Origin: a virus
Reading direction: 5' to 3' (one strand)
DNA length: 64,000 nucleotides
IMG/VR virus record: IMGVR_UViG_3300032086_003519
Span: 1 to 64,000 of that record
Positions 18,963 to 28,372 of this stretch are shown piece by piece. The position numbers were made by a program, and so were the translations under genes. Under the pieces are notes generated by a model that saw only the letters and a program-made list of their open reading frames with translations, was not told the DNA's origin and did no database searches. Numbering within the stretch: the first letter of the stretch is position 1; each line of letters opens with the position of its first letter.

Positions 18963-19732
18963 CAAGAAATCTCCAGTTCTATAAGTCTCTTTGACTTCGG
19001 AGGAAATTTGGTAGCCACTTGCTTTACTACTGGCTGGACCATTTCCCAAAGTCTATTCTCAACACCCCTAGTAAAGCTGGGGCACAAATACTTAACTCTA
19101 ATAACACAGTATCCATTTTTAATCATGATACCGTTCTTAATTGCATCGTGCTTGACATACTCTCGCAGATGCTTTTCACCAAATACGGGCATAAAATGTT
19201 GTGGCCCGTCTATCTCTATAATAGTATCAATATCAGGAAGATACAAGTCCATTTCATATTTTTCTCCACTTATCAAGCCTTTTTTATGTAGCTCAACAGT
19301 GTAACCTATGTTCTTCAGGTTTTCAAACAAACTTCTCTCCGCCTTAGACCCATCTCTAATTGTATCTCTCAGAGCCTCGCTGCCCTTTCTTTGTATCTCT
19401 TTTCTTTCAGCCTCACTCAGGCTTTCCCAGTGTTTCTTAGCCATTGCGCTACGTCGATTTCTTTCTTCTTCAGACATTGAGTCCCAATGCTTCTCTAAAG
19501 AGTTACTAATCTTGTCCTTGGCTTCTTCACTTCTTTTCTTGCCTTTTGTTGGATGCACAGCACTGCCATTCTCAAGAGCTTGTTTCTGTGCCTGACTTTT
19601 GCTACGTATCTCAACACCATTTGACAACAACACTCTCCTAATTTTATTAGGATAAGTATTATATCTTTCTGCAATAGCTTTGGTGCTCAGTTTTTCTTCC
19701 ACGTAAAGTTCTATGATTTTGCTGGCGTCCAT
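18962..19732 (-). CDS. Likely homing endonuclease: HTH plus NUMOD-like repeats plus Vsr/DUF559-like nuclease
   Basis: 256 residues. An N-terminal helix-turn-helix (STKAIAERYNTYPNKIRRVL) is followed by NUMOD3-like basic motifs (GKKRSEEAKDKIS) and repeated KHW-x-S units. A C-terminal PD-(D/E)XK-type domain carries YEMDLYLPDIDTIIEIDGPQHF and a later basic strand CVIRVKY. That order is typical of free-standing phage homing nucleases with a Vsr-like fold. ATG 19732 has GAGGAG six bases upstream. It sits tightly between a glycan gene and the annealase-like gene with overlaps on both sides, so it is well integrated into the operon. Activity is inferred. Confidence 0.7.
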   Translation of the reverse strand: MDASKIIELYVEEKLSTKAIAERYNTYPNKIRRVLLSNGVEIRSKSQAQKQALENGSAVHPTKGKKRSEEAKDKISNSLEKHWDSMSEEERNRRSAMAKKHWESLSEAERKEIQRKGSEALRDTIRDGSKAERSLFENLKNIGYTVELHKKGLISGEKYEMDLYLPDIDTIIEIDGPQHFMPVFGEKHLREYVKHDAIKNGIMIKNGYCVIRVKYLCPSFTRGVENRLWEMVQPVVKQVATKFPPKSKRLIELEIS

Positions 19733-20184
19733 ACTAACTCCTCTAACTGTTCCATGTTCCAATTATCTACAATACCCAAAACTTCTCGGTTAGCGTACTT
19801 CTCAATCAAGTCTTTATGGTATTGACTTCTTGCGATCAGTTGTATATTTTCATCTCTCATAATTTGTATAACGTCTGTAAATACGAGAGGGTTTCTTAGC
19901 CATTCTAAGTCCCAGACATAAAAGAATTTATCGGAACTGTTCTGTGTCTTTAACATCAGGTTCGCCGTTTCTACGCTGTTCGCTACTGTGACACCATAGT
20001 AATTAGCATAATAAGAAATGTTCATCACAGAGAAGAAAGGCTTCAGCACAGGTGGTGCTAGATTATTATAGAAGCAAACTGGCGAATATTCTACATCCTT
20101 TACCAGCTTGTTAAACTCTTTTATCAAATAAAAACTAGATTGTGTTGGCCCTAAATTATCGACAACCGCAGCAATTCTCTTCAT
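19711..20184 (-). CDS. Glycosyltransferase-cluster protein of unknown function
   Basis: 157 residues starting MKRIAAVVDNLGPTQSSFYL, like the first Rossmann strand and loop of GT-B glycosyltransferases. It includes KFFYVWDLEWLR and QLIARSQYHKDLI, typical of an N-terminal GT-B half that checks for peer enzymes, but there is no C-terminal donor-binding half. It may be a truncated or single-domain relative. It overlaps the exostosin-like gene before it by 29 bases, so it belongs to the glycan operon. Catalysis cannot be claimed. Confidence 0.45.
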   Translation of the reverse strand: MKRIAAVVDNLGPTQSSFYLIKEFNKLVKDVEYSPVCFYNNLAPPVLKPFFSVMNISYYANYYGVTVANSVETANLMLKTQNSSDKFFYVWDLEWLRNPLVFTDVIQIMRDENIQLIARSQYHKDLIEKYANREVLGIVDNWNMEQLEELVWTPAKS

Positions 20185-20947
20185 CTTTTATCAAATTCTC
20201 CCAATACTTAAAAGACAGTTTTCGCTCATCATATATAATATTAGGAACTTCCTCAACAAATTGCACAAGTTTTTTATTAGTTATTTCTTGCCAATCATCA
20301 ACAAATAATATAGGTAATTCTGAAAGACATCCATGAGTGAGGTGTCTCTGCACTATAGGTATGCAGCCCATATAAAGAGCTTCCCATATTCTGTGAGTGT
20401 CTACACCATTTCCTCTGGGGCAAATACAAAATGCATAGTTTGATAGATTACGAATATATACATCAAAGCCTTGACCATTAATAGATGGAGCAAAGTCTGC
20501 GTCTACTTTGCCGCTCACTATGAGGTTCATCAAGTCTACTCTGGATTCATGTGTTGATGGATTAAATTGAGTAAAGGCTCGCAGTAATCTTTTCTTTGGT
20601 TTCTCCGATTTAATAATTATATCACGTTTAGCTGGGTGCCAATGTGAATTCTCTAAACCTATCGGTATTGGAAATGTTCTACTCGATGGCGTACACAAAT
20701 TTTGAGCATACCAACAGATTAGATTTTTAGGCAGTAGGTTACTCATTAATTGCACTTCTGTGTCACCGTTATGTGTCACAAGTTTGAACCCTACGTCTGG
20801 ATTTGCTTCTATAAACACTAAGGCTTGTAGATATTTATCTGAAGGAGCGTACATAATCAACTCCTTCTTGTTGGGCATCTCTTGACCAAGCTCAAAATCG
20901 CAGATAGACTTAAAGCTGTCGCCATCAACAAAATCTACAGTGTACAT
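20156..20947 (-). CDS. Exostosin-like (GT47-type) glycosyltransferase
   Basis: 263 residues. The GT-B C-terminal signature NYAFCICPRGNGVDTHRIWEALYMGCIPIV at about 175-205 is diagnostic of exostosin-like enzymes and would bind the nucleotide-sugar. The N-terminal half is the acceptor-side Rossmann domain. GGAG precedes the ATG. It overlaps both neighbours by 13-29 bases. The probable role is sugar transfer in phage-directed glycan synthesis; donor and acceptor are unknown. The C-terminal CCGCR is odd and could bind metal. Confidence 0.75.
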   Translation of the reverse strand: MYTVDFVDGDSFKSICDFELGQEMPNKKELIMYAPSDKYLQALVFIEANPDVGFKLVTHNGDTEVQLMSNLLPKNLICWYAQNLCTPSSRTFPIPIGLENSHWHPAKRDIIIKSEKPKKRLLRAFTQFNPSTHESRVDLMNLIVSGKVDADFAPSINGQGFDVYIRNLSNYAFCICPRGNGVDTHRIWEALYMGCIPIVQRHLTHGCLSELPILFVDDWQEITNKKLVQFVEEVPNIIYDERKLSFKYWENLIKDEENCCGCR

Positions 20948-21618
20948 TCATAAACTCCAGCAGTGCTAAGTTGTCCAGCAGTGTAAGGAACAGTATGCCA
21001 TACCTTTAGATTGTTTACTTTGAAGTGATAGTTTAGTTCCCAATCTATTGATGTGCATATGGTAGTGAAGGTGGATAAAACTTTTTTCGCAGCTTCCTTT
21101 GTTATGATATAAGATGAAGTGCAGTTAGTCGCTGGGTGGTCAACTAATATAAAGTCTTTGTATTTCGCAGCCACTCTGCTGGCTACTAAGTTGTGGTCAA
21201 AACCTCCACCAAAGAATATAGCATCCCATTTGGCTCCCTTGATTTGTTTAGTATAATTTTCAATTCCTTTTTTGTCTATGTTGAGAACTACATCATCTTC
21301 TAGAAAAACTCCATAGTCAAAATCTGAAGCCACTAAGTCTTCCATGCACTTGATATGTTTGATACACAAGGAAATGCCACCCAAAGTCACTCCTTGATAA
21401 CCCTCGTAATCCACCTCTGGATACATCCCAGATGTCCTCTCCTTAAACTTAGATAAATCAGGGGTATAATACTGCCCCAAAATTTCATCATTTAATTCGT
21501 CCTTATCATAGTCAAGATACCAGACAGGATCAATGCCAGTTTGTTCTAGCAAAGGGATCAGATTAGCTTTTCGCTGCTCATTTTTCTTGTAGTGCATTAC
21601 ATAAAATTGTGTTTTCAT
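20935..21618 (-). CDS. Glycosyltransferase family 25 (LPS type)
   Basis: 227 residues. GT25 features are the opening FYVMHYKKNEQRKANL, the conserved GGISLCIKHIKCM region (usually G-x-xGC-xxSH), and the acidic metal motif FLEDDVVL at about 105-112. Later TNCTSSYIITKEAAKKVL matches the family pattern of a Tyr-Ile strand before a helix. AAGAGG precedes the start. Such enzymes add hexoses to lipooligosaccharide or protein-linked sugars. The donor cannot be read from sequence. Confidence 0.75.
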   Translation of the reverse strand: MKTQFYVMHYKKNEQRKANLIPLLEQTGIDPVWYLDYDKDELNDEILGQYYTPDLSKFKERTSGMYPEVDYEGYQGVTLGGISLCIKHIKCMEDLVASDFDYGVFLEDDVVLNIDKKGIENYTKQIKGAKWDAIFFGGGFDHNLVASRVAAKYKDFILVDHPATNCTSSYIITKEAAKKVLSTFTTICTSIDWELNYHFKVNNLKVWHTVPYTAGQLSTAGVYECTL

Positions 21619-22427
21619 TTTAACCTCTTCGCCATATAAGAAGCTAAGCCTTTAGGTGAACAGAAATGCTCATACCACATGCGGCTAGCTTTTGAATAAT
21701 ATTCCATCTCTTCTGGGCTCGCCAATATCTTATCTACAATATTTGTAAGATTTGACCATGAATTATCTACAATAATATTAGGGGCGACATTGTACATTGG
21801 CACAAAAGGCATCTGCTGACTAATTATGACACATCCAGCTTGAGCAGCTTCAAAAAATCTAAAGCTTTCATAACTTGCAGAGCCAGTCGGCACGAGCGCT
21901 ATTTTTGTATTGTTCATTACACTACAGTAGTCGTCAATTGGTTCGCCGTTATTCCAACCATTGTACCACAAAACTTTTGACTGATGTCCAGCACCCTCTA
22001 GTTCAGAGACAGAATTCTTAAAATGAACTCTGGAATATGGATCAAACTGACCCATCCATGACCAGTCATATTTTCTGTCACTTATGTTTATGTCTTGGTC
22101 TACAAAGCCTTCTAGCGAACACAGAGGCAGAGGGCTGACCTTTTCAGTCTTAAGCACCGATACTGGATTCTTCATATCTGCCATTGGTGCATATTGCTTG
22201 AATATATGAACATACGAATCATCATCCGCTTCTGCTGGCATTGCGTGTACTTCATCTGATGTTGATATGAATACCTTTGGGTATTTTGCCTCAATGGGTT
22301 TGTCATGGTTCCAAACTTGAATTATAAAAGAGTAGTCCTCTTCTAATTCTTCGTAAAGTATTTCGGCAGCCTTTTGGTATACGTAAGTGTCTGGGTTCTT
22401 GCTGGCATAGTTAATGATTTCCGACAT
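21615..22427 (-). CDS. Glycosyltransferase, exostosin/GT-B-like
   Basis: 270 residues. The C-terminal half has NNTKIALVPTGSASYESFRFFEAAQAGCVIIS at about 175-205, the donor-binding helix pattern (E-x2-RFFEA-x-Q-AGC) of exostosin-like GT-B enzymes. The N-terminal half is short and lacks a clear nucleotide motif. AAAGG lies nine bases before the ATG. It overlaps the GT25 gene by four bases. Its function is sugar transfer by family resemblance; its specificity is unknown. Confidence 0.65.
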   Translation of the reverse strand: MSEIINYASKNPDTYVYQKAAEILYEELEEDYSFIIQVWNHDKPIEAKYPKVFISTSDEVHAMPAEADDDSYVHIFKQYAPMADMKNPVSVLKTEKVSPLPLCSLEGFVDQDINISDRKYDWSWMGQFDPYSRVHFKNSVSELEGAGHQSKVLWYNGWNNGEPIDDYCSVMNNTKIALVPTGSASYESFRFFEAAQAGCVIISQQMPFVPMYNVAPNIIVDNSWSNLTNIVDKILASPEEMEYYSKASRMWYEHFCSPKGLASYMAKRLK

Positions 22428-23287
22428 TACACAAACCTTTCTAGGTTTTTGCTATGGACATGCAGATTGAATATTGGGAAACGTTCGCCATCCATTCTTA
22501 TCACATAGGGGCGATCAGTAAATTCCGCATTTATTTCTTCTGCCAGCATTGCAGAGCCAATCATATGTTTTTGGTCAATGAACCCTGAACCATGGCCATT
22601 ATTTGTGCCTCCTAAATACTGCCCATATGAACCCGGATCAAATATATAATGATGGTCTTCATTAAAGTTAGGGATTGTTGGTAGCGGGCAAAACATATTA
22701 TTTACATGTGCTACGTGCAGCAATGACATTTCACTCACATGGTCAAAACCGAAGTTTTGCATTAACCATTGCTCTCCCTTTTCTAGTAGTTGATTAAAGA
22801 AGAGACACATATGTCTTGTGTGTTGTGGTGTAGGAATATGAGCAAAGGCAAACGTCACCTGATCCACAGACATGGGAGTCAGGCTCAATAACGGATGCGT
22901 AGGGACATCTCTAAGATCGCCATAAACTAGAACATCGTTCTCAAAATGAAACGCATCATAGATTCGCTCTCTATTCAGATATTCATCTAGATAGTAAAGT
23001 CTTTCGCAAGTTCTGTGCCAGAAAAGTTCTGGACTAGGATACGAAGTGTTTGGCGTACCATGCCTACGAAAGTCACATACATTATTGAACTCTTTGAGGA
23101 CATCGCCGTCAGACAGCTCGTCTTGAGGAACCCAATTAACATCAAACTCCTCAAATATAGGTTGGTCATCTTTACAGATAAAATCCAGCTCAACATCTGG
23201 GTTGGTTTTTCTTGCTTTTTGAATTGAAAATCTAACGTAATCTGGTAAAGCTCCGCCGTCAGATATAAAAGTATTTACTATTTTCAT
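22427..23287 (-). CDS. GT-A-type glycosyltransferase with END metal motif
   Basis: 286 residues from ATG 23287; a longer frame would need a TTG inside the preceding gene. An N-terminal Rossmann strand (KIVNTFISDGGALPDYVRFS) is followed by a DXD-like motif FENDVLVYGDL at about 118-127, as in retaining GT-A enzymes related to galactosyl- or glucosyltransferases. The His/Asn-rich later part (GGTNNGHGSGF) may shape the acceptor site. It abuts its neighbours within two bases. The assignment rests on fold signature and context. Confidence 0.6.
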   Translation of the reverse strand: MKIVNTFISDGGALPDYVRFSIQKARKTNPDVELDFICKDDQPIFEEFDVNWVPQDELSDGDVLKEFNNVCDFRRHGTPNTSYPSPELFWHRTCERLYYLDEYLNRERIYDAFHFENDVLVYGDLRDVPTHPLLSLTPMSVDQVTFAFAHIPTPQHTRHMCLFFNQLLEKGEQWLMQNFGFDHVSEMSLLHVAHVNNMFCPLPTIPNFNEDHHYIFDPGSYGQYLGGTNNGHGSGFIDQKHMIGSAMLAEEINAEFTDRPYVIRMDGERFPIFNLHVHSKNLERFV

Positions 23288-23289
23288 AT

Positions 23290-24009
23290 TTAAGTCCAAG
23301 TGTGAATTGTGAACAGGTCTACATCAGTAGCACCTTCATACATGTTTATTGCAGCTCTAATTTCTTCATGTGACCATTGTTTGTATTGCCCATGAGTCTT
23401 TGTTTTAGTGTGAGTGTGATTGTACATTTGAGGATGTGTTTTTGCTACATAGTTCCCATAGGTTTCAAACTCAGAGAACAAATATTCTTCGTTCACCAAA
23501 ATTTCATTGAGATCATTTACAAACGTCTTCAGATCTGGTAGCATTTCTCGACACACATTTTTATCGAACAGCATAAAGTCATTTATGTAAGTATGATTGA
23601 CTTGTCTACCAAAGCCGAAGTAAATTTCCATTAAGCTAAAGTATGGGATATGGTGTTGATCCCTGTCGCTAATAAAGAAGTTTGGCTTACCTCCAGCAAA
23701 GACATCAATAGGGCGATTGAAAATTAGATCAGAATCTATGCACATGTAAAGATCATTTCTAGTTACATCCTGAAAAGTCTTTATAAGTTGCTGATAGATC
23801 CAGTTAGGTCTAGTGAATTTTACTTCGCTTATATCTAAGTCGATAACCTCTGAATCCGTTAGACATATAAAATCATCTGATACTGCATGGTCAGGCGTTA
23901 CCAAAAATATGTCGTGAGGCATTGGATTTAACCACTTCATTGACTCAAGACAGTAGTTGATTTTAGTATAATCTTTTGGGTGTGATAATATAATTGCGTC
24001 GTATTTCAT
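23290..24009 (-). CDS. DUF6492-like glycosyltransferase
   Basis: 239 residues. It opens YDAIILSHPKDYTKINYCLESM and has the metal-binding type motif YMCIDSDLIFNRPIDVF at about 90-105, both usual for this GT-A-like family often found in polysaccharide loci. A His/Thr-rich stretch (TKTHGQYKQW) follows. It starts 1 base after the upstream gene's end, so it is part of the same operon. The sugar is unknown. Confidence 0.6.
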   Translation of the reverse strand: MKYDAIILSHPKDYTKINYCLESMKWLNPMPHDIFLVTPDHAVSDDFICLTDSEVIDLDISEVKFTRPNWIYQQLIKTFQDVTRNDLYMCIDSDLIFNRPIDVFAGGKPNFFISDRDQHHIPYFSLMEIYFGFGRQVNHTYINDFMLFDKNVCREMLPDLKTFVNDLNEILVNEEYLFSEFETYGNYVAKTHPQMYNHTHTKTKTHGQYKQWSHEEIRAAINMYEGATDVDLFTIHTWT

Positions 24010-24903
24010 TTATATTCCTTGTAATATATCAAGCTCTTGATGCGGACAAACAATCTGTTCAAAGTCTATACTCTCAAGAGAAAGGCGTTTACCTTCCTCA
24101 TATTCATCTCTTAAGTCCAGCGCTACATAACTGTAGTTATCTCCATTCCTATTCTTTATTTGGTTTTGAACCCTATTGTTCGGAGAATTGACAACACAGC
24201 TATATTCAGGGCAAGCCATTAAAGCTGGAAGATCAAAGAAATACATTTGTAGCTTAGTCTCAAACTCATTCGGTGTTTGCTTCCACGCATATTTTGCTCT
24301 AGGTACTCCTATGTTAGAGTAGTGTTTCTCCAATACGCAAAGTTCGGTGCAAAATCTTAATAGCCTGTCCTTCTGGAATATATGCGCATCAACAGAAAGT
24401 GGATATGCCCAGTATCCTCCTACAGGAATGGATGTTCTATTCCAGACTAACAGGTTCCCTAAAGATCCTACCTGCTCCGGCAAAGCATCTTGTCTCAAAA
24501 CACCATCGCCATAATCCCTCATGACCGTGTTTTTGCCTAACCTTAAAGATATGCAGGAAACTTGGCTTTCAAATGCCAGATCAATATCTTCTTCTGTCAG
24601 AGATAGTTCTCTGTAAACAATGTCATCATCGGTGAAAAAACAAACGTACTCGTCTAGCGAAGTATCAACAAGCTTTTTTATGTCGCTGAATATACTCGCA
24701 GACTGTCTAACAAAGTTGACATCCTGATGCTCTTTAATTAGAGTTTCATATGAATTTTCATGCTCCTTAGATGTAGTATACAAAACATCAATACGATGAA
24801 TTGGATATCCGTACTGTGTGCATGGTATGCGAGATTTTATACTATTTAGAGTTAGATCTAACTGAAGCGCTCTATCTTTGCTAAATACGATTGAGGTAAA
24901 CAT
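24010..24903 (-). CDS. GT-A glycosyltransferase with DDD motif
   Basis: 297 residues from ATG 24903, which has GGGAG eight bases upstream; the longer frame to 24924 lacks a site. FTSIVFSKDRALQLDLTLNS is the first GT-A strand and helix, and VCFFTDDDIVY near residue 95 is the DXD metal site. The rest resembles cap or polymer glycosyltransferases, with AYPLSVDAHIF as acceptor-side sequence. It overlaps the fucose-synthase-like gene by 23 bases. Confidence 0.65.
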   Translation of the reverse strand: MFTSIVFSKDRALQLDLTLNSIKSRIPCTQYGYPIHRIDVLYTTSKEHENSYETLIKEHQDVNFVRQSASIFSDIKKLVDTSLDEYVCFFTDDDIVYRELSLTEEDIDLAFESQVSCISLRLGKNTVMRDYGDGVLRQDALPEQVGSLGNLLVWNRTSIPVGGYWAYPLSVDAHIFQKDRLLRFCTELCVLEKHYSNIGVPRAKYAWKQTPNEFETKLQMYFFDLPALMACPEYSCVVNSPNNRVQNQIKNRNGDNYSYVALDLRDEYEEGKRLSLESIDFEQIVCPHQELDILQGI

Positions 24904-25837
24904 CAAACTGCTCCCTGTTTTCATTGAACCAGTTTACCGTCATTTCTAGACCGTCTAGCAGATCGTACTTAGGCTCATAACCAAGTCTTTCTCTAGCTCG
25001 ACCGATGTCTAGTTGTCTTCTAGGTTGTCCGTCTGGATAGTCTGAATTAAAGTATATAGCTCCATTGTACCCCATAACTTCTGCGATTGAATGAGCCAAG
25101 TATTTAATCTTTATTTCTCCGCCTGTTCCAATATTGATCGGCTCTGGAGATACATCTGTTTCCAGTGCTAACCTAAACGCATCCGCACAATCATATACAT
25201 GTAGGAACTCTCTACTAGCTTCTCCTGTGCCCCAAACCTCTACAGCGTCTAAGTCAAACTTCATTGCCTTGTAAAACTTAAGGATAAGCGCCGGTATGAC
25301 ATGACTAATAGCAGGGTCGAAGTTGTCTTCAGGCCCATACATGTTTACGGGAACCAAGTTGACAGCATTAAAATCATACTGTTGATTATAAGCTACCAAC
25401 AGCTGAGATAAAGTCTTTTTTGCGATTCCATACGGTGCGTTGGTTTCTTCGGGAAATCCTTTCCAGATGTCTTCTTCTTTGAATGGGACTTCTGTGAATT
25501 TGGGGTACGCACAAACAGTTCCAGCCATTACAAACTTGGAGACTTTGCTTAACCTTGATTGCTCGATAGTATTTAATCCCATTGCAAGATTATTATAAAA
25601 GAACAATCCGGGATTTTGTCTGTTCGCTTCAATTCCTCCAACAGTAGCTGCGAGGTGGATCACCGCCTTCGGTTCAAACTTATCGAAGGCTAACTTTGTG
25701 TCTTCTGCGCTCGTCAGGTCGAAGGAACTTCCGATAGCATGGACATTCTCGTAGCCATTATCTTTAAGATTAGCGACAACCGCTTTACCAAGAAAGCCAG
25801 TACCGCCTGTGACTAAAACCGATTCGTTTTTATACAT
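24881..25837 (-). CDS. fcl: GDP-L-fucose synthase-like NAD(P)-dependent epimerase/reductase
   Basis: 318 residues, the usual length. This short-chain dehydrogenase has GGTGFLG at about 11-17, the fucose-synthase stretch HLAATVGGI, and the catalytic YGIAKK (Tyr and Lys). The enzyme converts GDP-4-keto-6-deoxy-D-mannose to GDP-L-fucose. The serine motif normally GSSCIYP reads GTVCAYP here, so Thr or Val occupies the catalytic-Ser position. That could alter activity or be a family variant. TAGGAG precedes the start. No GDP-mannose dehydratase is in the window, so the substrate must come from elsewhere. Confidence 0.75.
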   Translation of the reverse strand: MYKNESVLVTGGTGFLGKAVVANLKDNGYENVHAIGSSFDLTSAEDTKLAFDKFEPKAVIHLAATVGGIEANRQNPGLFFYNNLAMGLNTIEQSRLSKVSKFVMAGTVCAYPKFTEVPFKEEDIWKGFPEETNAPYGIAKKTLSQLLVAYNQQYDFNAVNLVPVNMYGPEDNFDPAISHVIPALILKFYKAMKFDLDAVEVWGTGEASREFLHVYDCADAFRLALETDVSPEPINIGTGGEIKIKYLAHSIAEVMGYNGAIYFNSDYPDGQPRRQLDIGRARERLGYEPKYDLLDGLEMTVNWFNENREQFDVYLNRI

Positions 25838-26873
25838 TTATTTGACTCCTAGTTTTATTCCAACCAGTTATTATATTCTCTGCTTCTTGTTCACATCCGA
25901 AGTATCTAAGTATGTCAGCAATTCTATGGAAGTTAGTGTGTGTACTCAACAAAAACTCTTGACCCTGCTTTGCTAGCTGAGTTCTTTCGTCTTCGTTATT
26001 TAGATAATAGTCTATCTTGTCTCTAAAGTCTTGTGGGCTATCCGCAAAGACTACACCATTTCCATTGAATATTTTTGCAATAGATGTTACATTATCGGAG
26101 ATACAAAAGCCTCCTGCACACAAAATCTTAAAACATCTCTCATTTATGTCGAAGCCATAATGGTGAGCATGAGGTTCACTAAGGTTCGGACAAACCTTCG
26201 CGGAGACAAAAAGGTCTTTTACTTTCGCATCTTGTATAACTCCACAATATTGATTAATGTGCCAAGGTTGATTCCCAAACACTTTAATATTATAATTATG
26301 AACAGGGAAACACATCGGTGTTAGATATTGATCTATCACAACACCTTTATATGGCCAGTAGCCACCAACAAATCCAATATCACAGGCCAATGACTCATCA
26401 TACTTGCCTCCAAGATATTCTTGCACATCACCGCACATAATTAGAGACTTAGCATCTATGCCTATCTCTGCATACTTTGAATGTGTTTGGTCAACAGCTT
26501 CTTGGTCGTAGTGAATATGCACAAAATCTGGTTTGCCAGTCTCTTCTTTTAGCTTGGCTAATAATTGTATTTCTTGTTCAGTAGCATAAAGAACATTGAA
26601 CCTTTGGTCTTGTTCAAAGTCTCCCCAATCTCCAGCACGAAGACCTACCTTTAGGTGCGGTCTTTCATAAATGCACTTGATCAGATCTGACGTAAGATTA
26701 TATGCTTGCCCTAAGAACATATCTGGCTCAAACAAATCGAACGCATCGAAAGCTGACATATTCTTGCAGTCCCAAAATTGTGCCCTGATACCTACAGCAT
26801 TAAATGCTTTTAACCAAGACATTCTTTGAAAATAGTGGGCGTGCATGCCATCACTAGATATTAAAATTTTCAT
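25830..26873 (-). CDS. CgeB-like GT-B glycosyltransferase
   Basis: 347 residues. The start KILISSDGMHAHYFQRM is a first Rossmann strand. The C-terminal half has a donor site of the CgeB/DUF3880 kind: HHYGFDINERCFKILCAGGFCISDN at about 237-262, followed by a GNGVVFADSPQDFRDKIDYYL region. It overlaps both the fucose-synthase-like and nucleotidyltransferase genes. Such enzymes decorate surface polymers, but the sugar cannot be named. Confidence 0.65.
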   Translation of the reverse strand: MKILISSDGMHAHYFQRMSWLKAFNAVGIRAQFWDCKNMSAFDAFDLFEPDMFLGQAYNLTSDLIKCIYERPHLKVGLRAGDWGDFEQDQRFNVLYATEQEIQLLAKLKEETGKPDFVHIHYDQEAVDQTHSKYAEIGIDAKSLIMCGDVQEYLGGKYDESLACDIGFVGGYWPYKGVVIDQYLTPMCFPVHNYNIKVFGNQPWHINQYCGVIQDAKVKDLFVSAKVCPNLSEPHAHHYGFDINERCFKILCAGGFCISDNVTSIAKIFNGNGVVFADSPQDFRDKIDYYLNNEDERTQLAKQGQEFLLSTHTNFHRIADILRYFGCEQEAENIITGWNKTRSQINV

Positions 26874-27561
26874 TCTTTAAGTCTTTCATACAATCTATTT
26901 CTAATACTGAAATTTTATCTGGCTCAATAACTTTGATATTGCCGCCTTTACTTATTATAAGATTAAGCACCTCAAAAGTCAACATATTTCTTGTTTCTTC
27001 TGAATGTTTTAGGAATATCTGCCTCAATAATTTTAACTCTTTTCCGCACAAGTATACTATTTGACACCACTTTAAGTTCAAACCATGAGAGAAGATCGTC
27101 GCTTTATTTTTTACTTGGGTGATTCCAACTTCTCTATCTTGCATCGTGCTTTGTGAAGCCAAAGCAAAAGATCTGCTGTAGTCTAAGTCTCTTATTGCTT
27201 CTTGTCCAAAATACAAATCTCCATGAAAGAAGAGTATGCTGTCAGAGTCTGAGTTATTTGTGATGAGTCGCATTGTTTCTGCAGAGCCTGTAGTTTCGTA
27301 CAACTGGTTCTCGACATATCTCACACCAGAACTTAGTCTTTTGATAACCTTGTTCGCATCTACTCCAAGGCCAACCACAATCTCTGGTTCTGAGAAGACA
27401 TTCCTAGCCGTAGAAATCTGATGTTCAAGCAGCATTTTATTGCCGATCTTCAGTAAAGATCGTGGCTCATTAGATTTAATTCTATTTCCTACGCCAGCAG
27501 AAAGTATGCCAACAGTTGTAGTGATAGAATCTTTCCTAATTTTTTGAGTAAATCTGTTCAT
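26854..27561 (-). CDS. Sugar-phosphate nucleotidyltransferase
   Basis: 235 residues. The NTP-binding signature GILSAGVGNRIKSNEPRSLLKIG at about 18-40 is present, with the G-x-G-x-R and the conserved Lys of PKPL-like loops. FFHGDLYFG at about 112 gives the metal-binding Asp. It would make an NDP- or CMP-activated sugar or alcohol for the neighbouring transferases. The C-terminal third (EVLNLIISKGGNIKVIEPDKISVLEID) fits single-domain members that act on sugar-1-phosphates. The base and sugar are unknown. Confidence 0.7.
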   Translation of the reverse strand: MNRFTQKIRKDSITTTVGILSAGVGNRIKSNEPRSLLKIGNKMLLEHQISTARNVFSEPEIVVGLGVDANKVIKRLSSGVRYVENQLYETTGSAETMRLITNNSDSDSILFFHGDLYFGQEAIRDLDYSRSFALASQSTMQDREVGITQVKNKATIFSHGLNLKWCQIVYLCGKELKLLRQIFLKHSEETRNMLTFEVLNLIISKGGNIKVIEPDKISVLEIDCMKDLKNENFNI

Positions 27562-28372
27562 TACGCTTTCTTATCTTCTCGGCATTATTTTGAAATATCT
27601 CTGCTGTCATCTTCATTGATTGGTTCAGTCCTGTTTCTCTCACATAAGATAGAGGTTCTGGCAGATGAGAAATCATACAAACGTTTGATAATCTTAGCCA
27701 TAGATCATAATCTTCTGTACAGCCTATGAAGCCTTGACTTCCGGGCCCATGAAGATCACTATCATAGAACTCTCTGTTCTCCAACATGATTTTCGACAGG
27801 TAGGATTTTTTAATCAGTCCTGCGCTATGAACTATGCACTGCCGTTCTAGCTCAAACTTAGAGTATGGATACTTGTACTCGTATGTTTCATAATCGTTAT
27901 AGCCATAAGACTTGTGAATCACATAATCTGAATATGTGACACCAATTTCTTCATGCTCCATTAGCTTTTCTACCTGCTTACTAACTTTACTAGGATGGTA
28001 AAGGTCATCGGCATCAAGAATAGCAAAAACATCAGCCCAGTTCCAAGCTTCCCAAATCGCTACGTTTCTAGCGGTACTGGCACCTGAGTTAGTAATGTGA
28101 TAGCACCACAACCCCAAGTCGCTGCATTGGAACAACTTCATATCTCCAGTATAATATGCCTCACTAACAGGATGCGTATCGGTAATAGAAGATATGTCTT
28201 CCGATGCGTAATTTAGAAGTTTATCATAAGAGCCATCAGGTGAGCCATCATCAACCACGTAAACACGTAGCTGACCTTTGTAGTCTTGCTCTAAAGCGCT
28301 CGCTATAGCATCTAAAACATAATCGCCATAATTATAGTTAGTAATTATAACAGCTACATTAGGCAGATTCAT
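27536..28372 (-). CDS. Glycosyltransferase family 2
   Basis: 278 residues. The classic GT2 start VAVIITNYNYGDYV, the DDGSPDGS nucleotide-binding turn at about 41-48, and the ILDADDLYHPSKV metal motif at about 130 are all present. A later G-x-E/D-like segment (IGCTEDYDLWLRL) supplies the ED catalytic region. GGAGG lies nine bases before the ATG, inside the upstream gene. It is an intact inverting GT-A enzyme in the glycan operon; specificity is unknown. Confidence 0.85.
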   Translation of the reverse strand: MNLPNVAVIITNYNYGDYVLDAIASALEQDYKGQLRVYVVDDGSPDGSYDKLLNYASEDISSITDTHPVSEAYYTGDMKLFQCSDLGLWCYHITNSGASTARNVAIWEAWNWADVFAILDADDLYHPSKVSKQVEKLMEHEEIGVTYSDYVIHKSYGYNDYETYEYKYPYSKFELERQCIVHSAGLIKKSYLSKIMLENREFYDSDLHGPGSQGFIGCTEDYDLWLRLSNVCMISHLPEPLSYVRETGLNQSMKMTAEIFQNNAEKIRKRNEQIYSKN

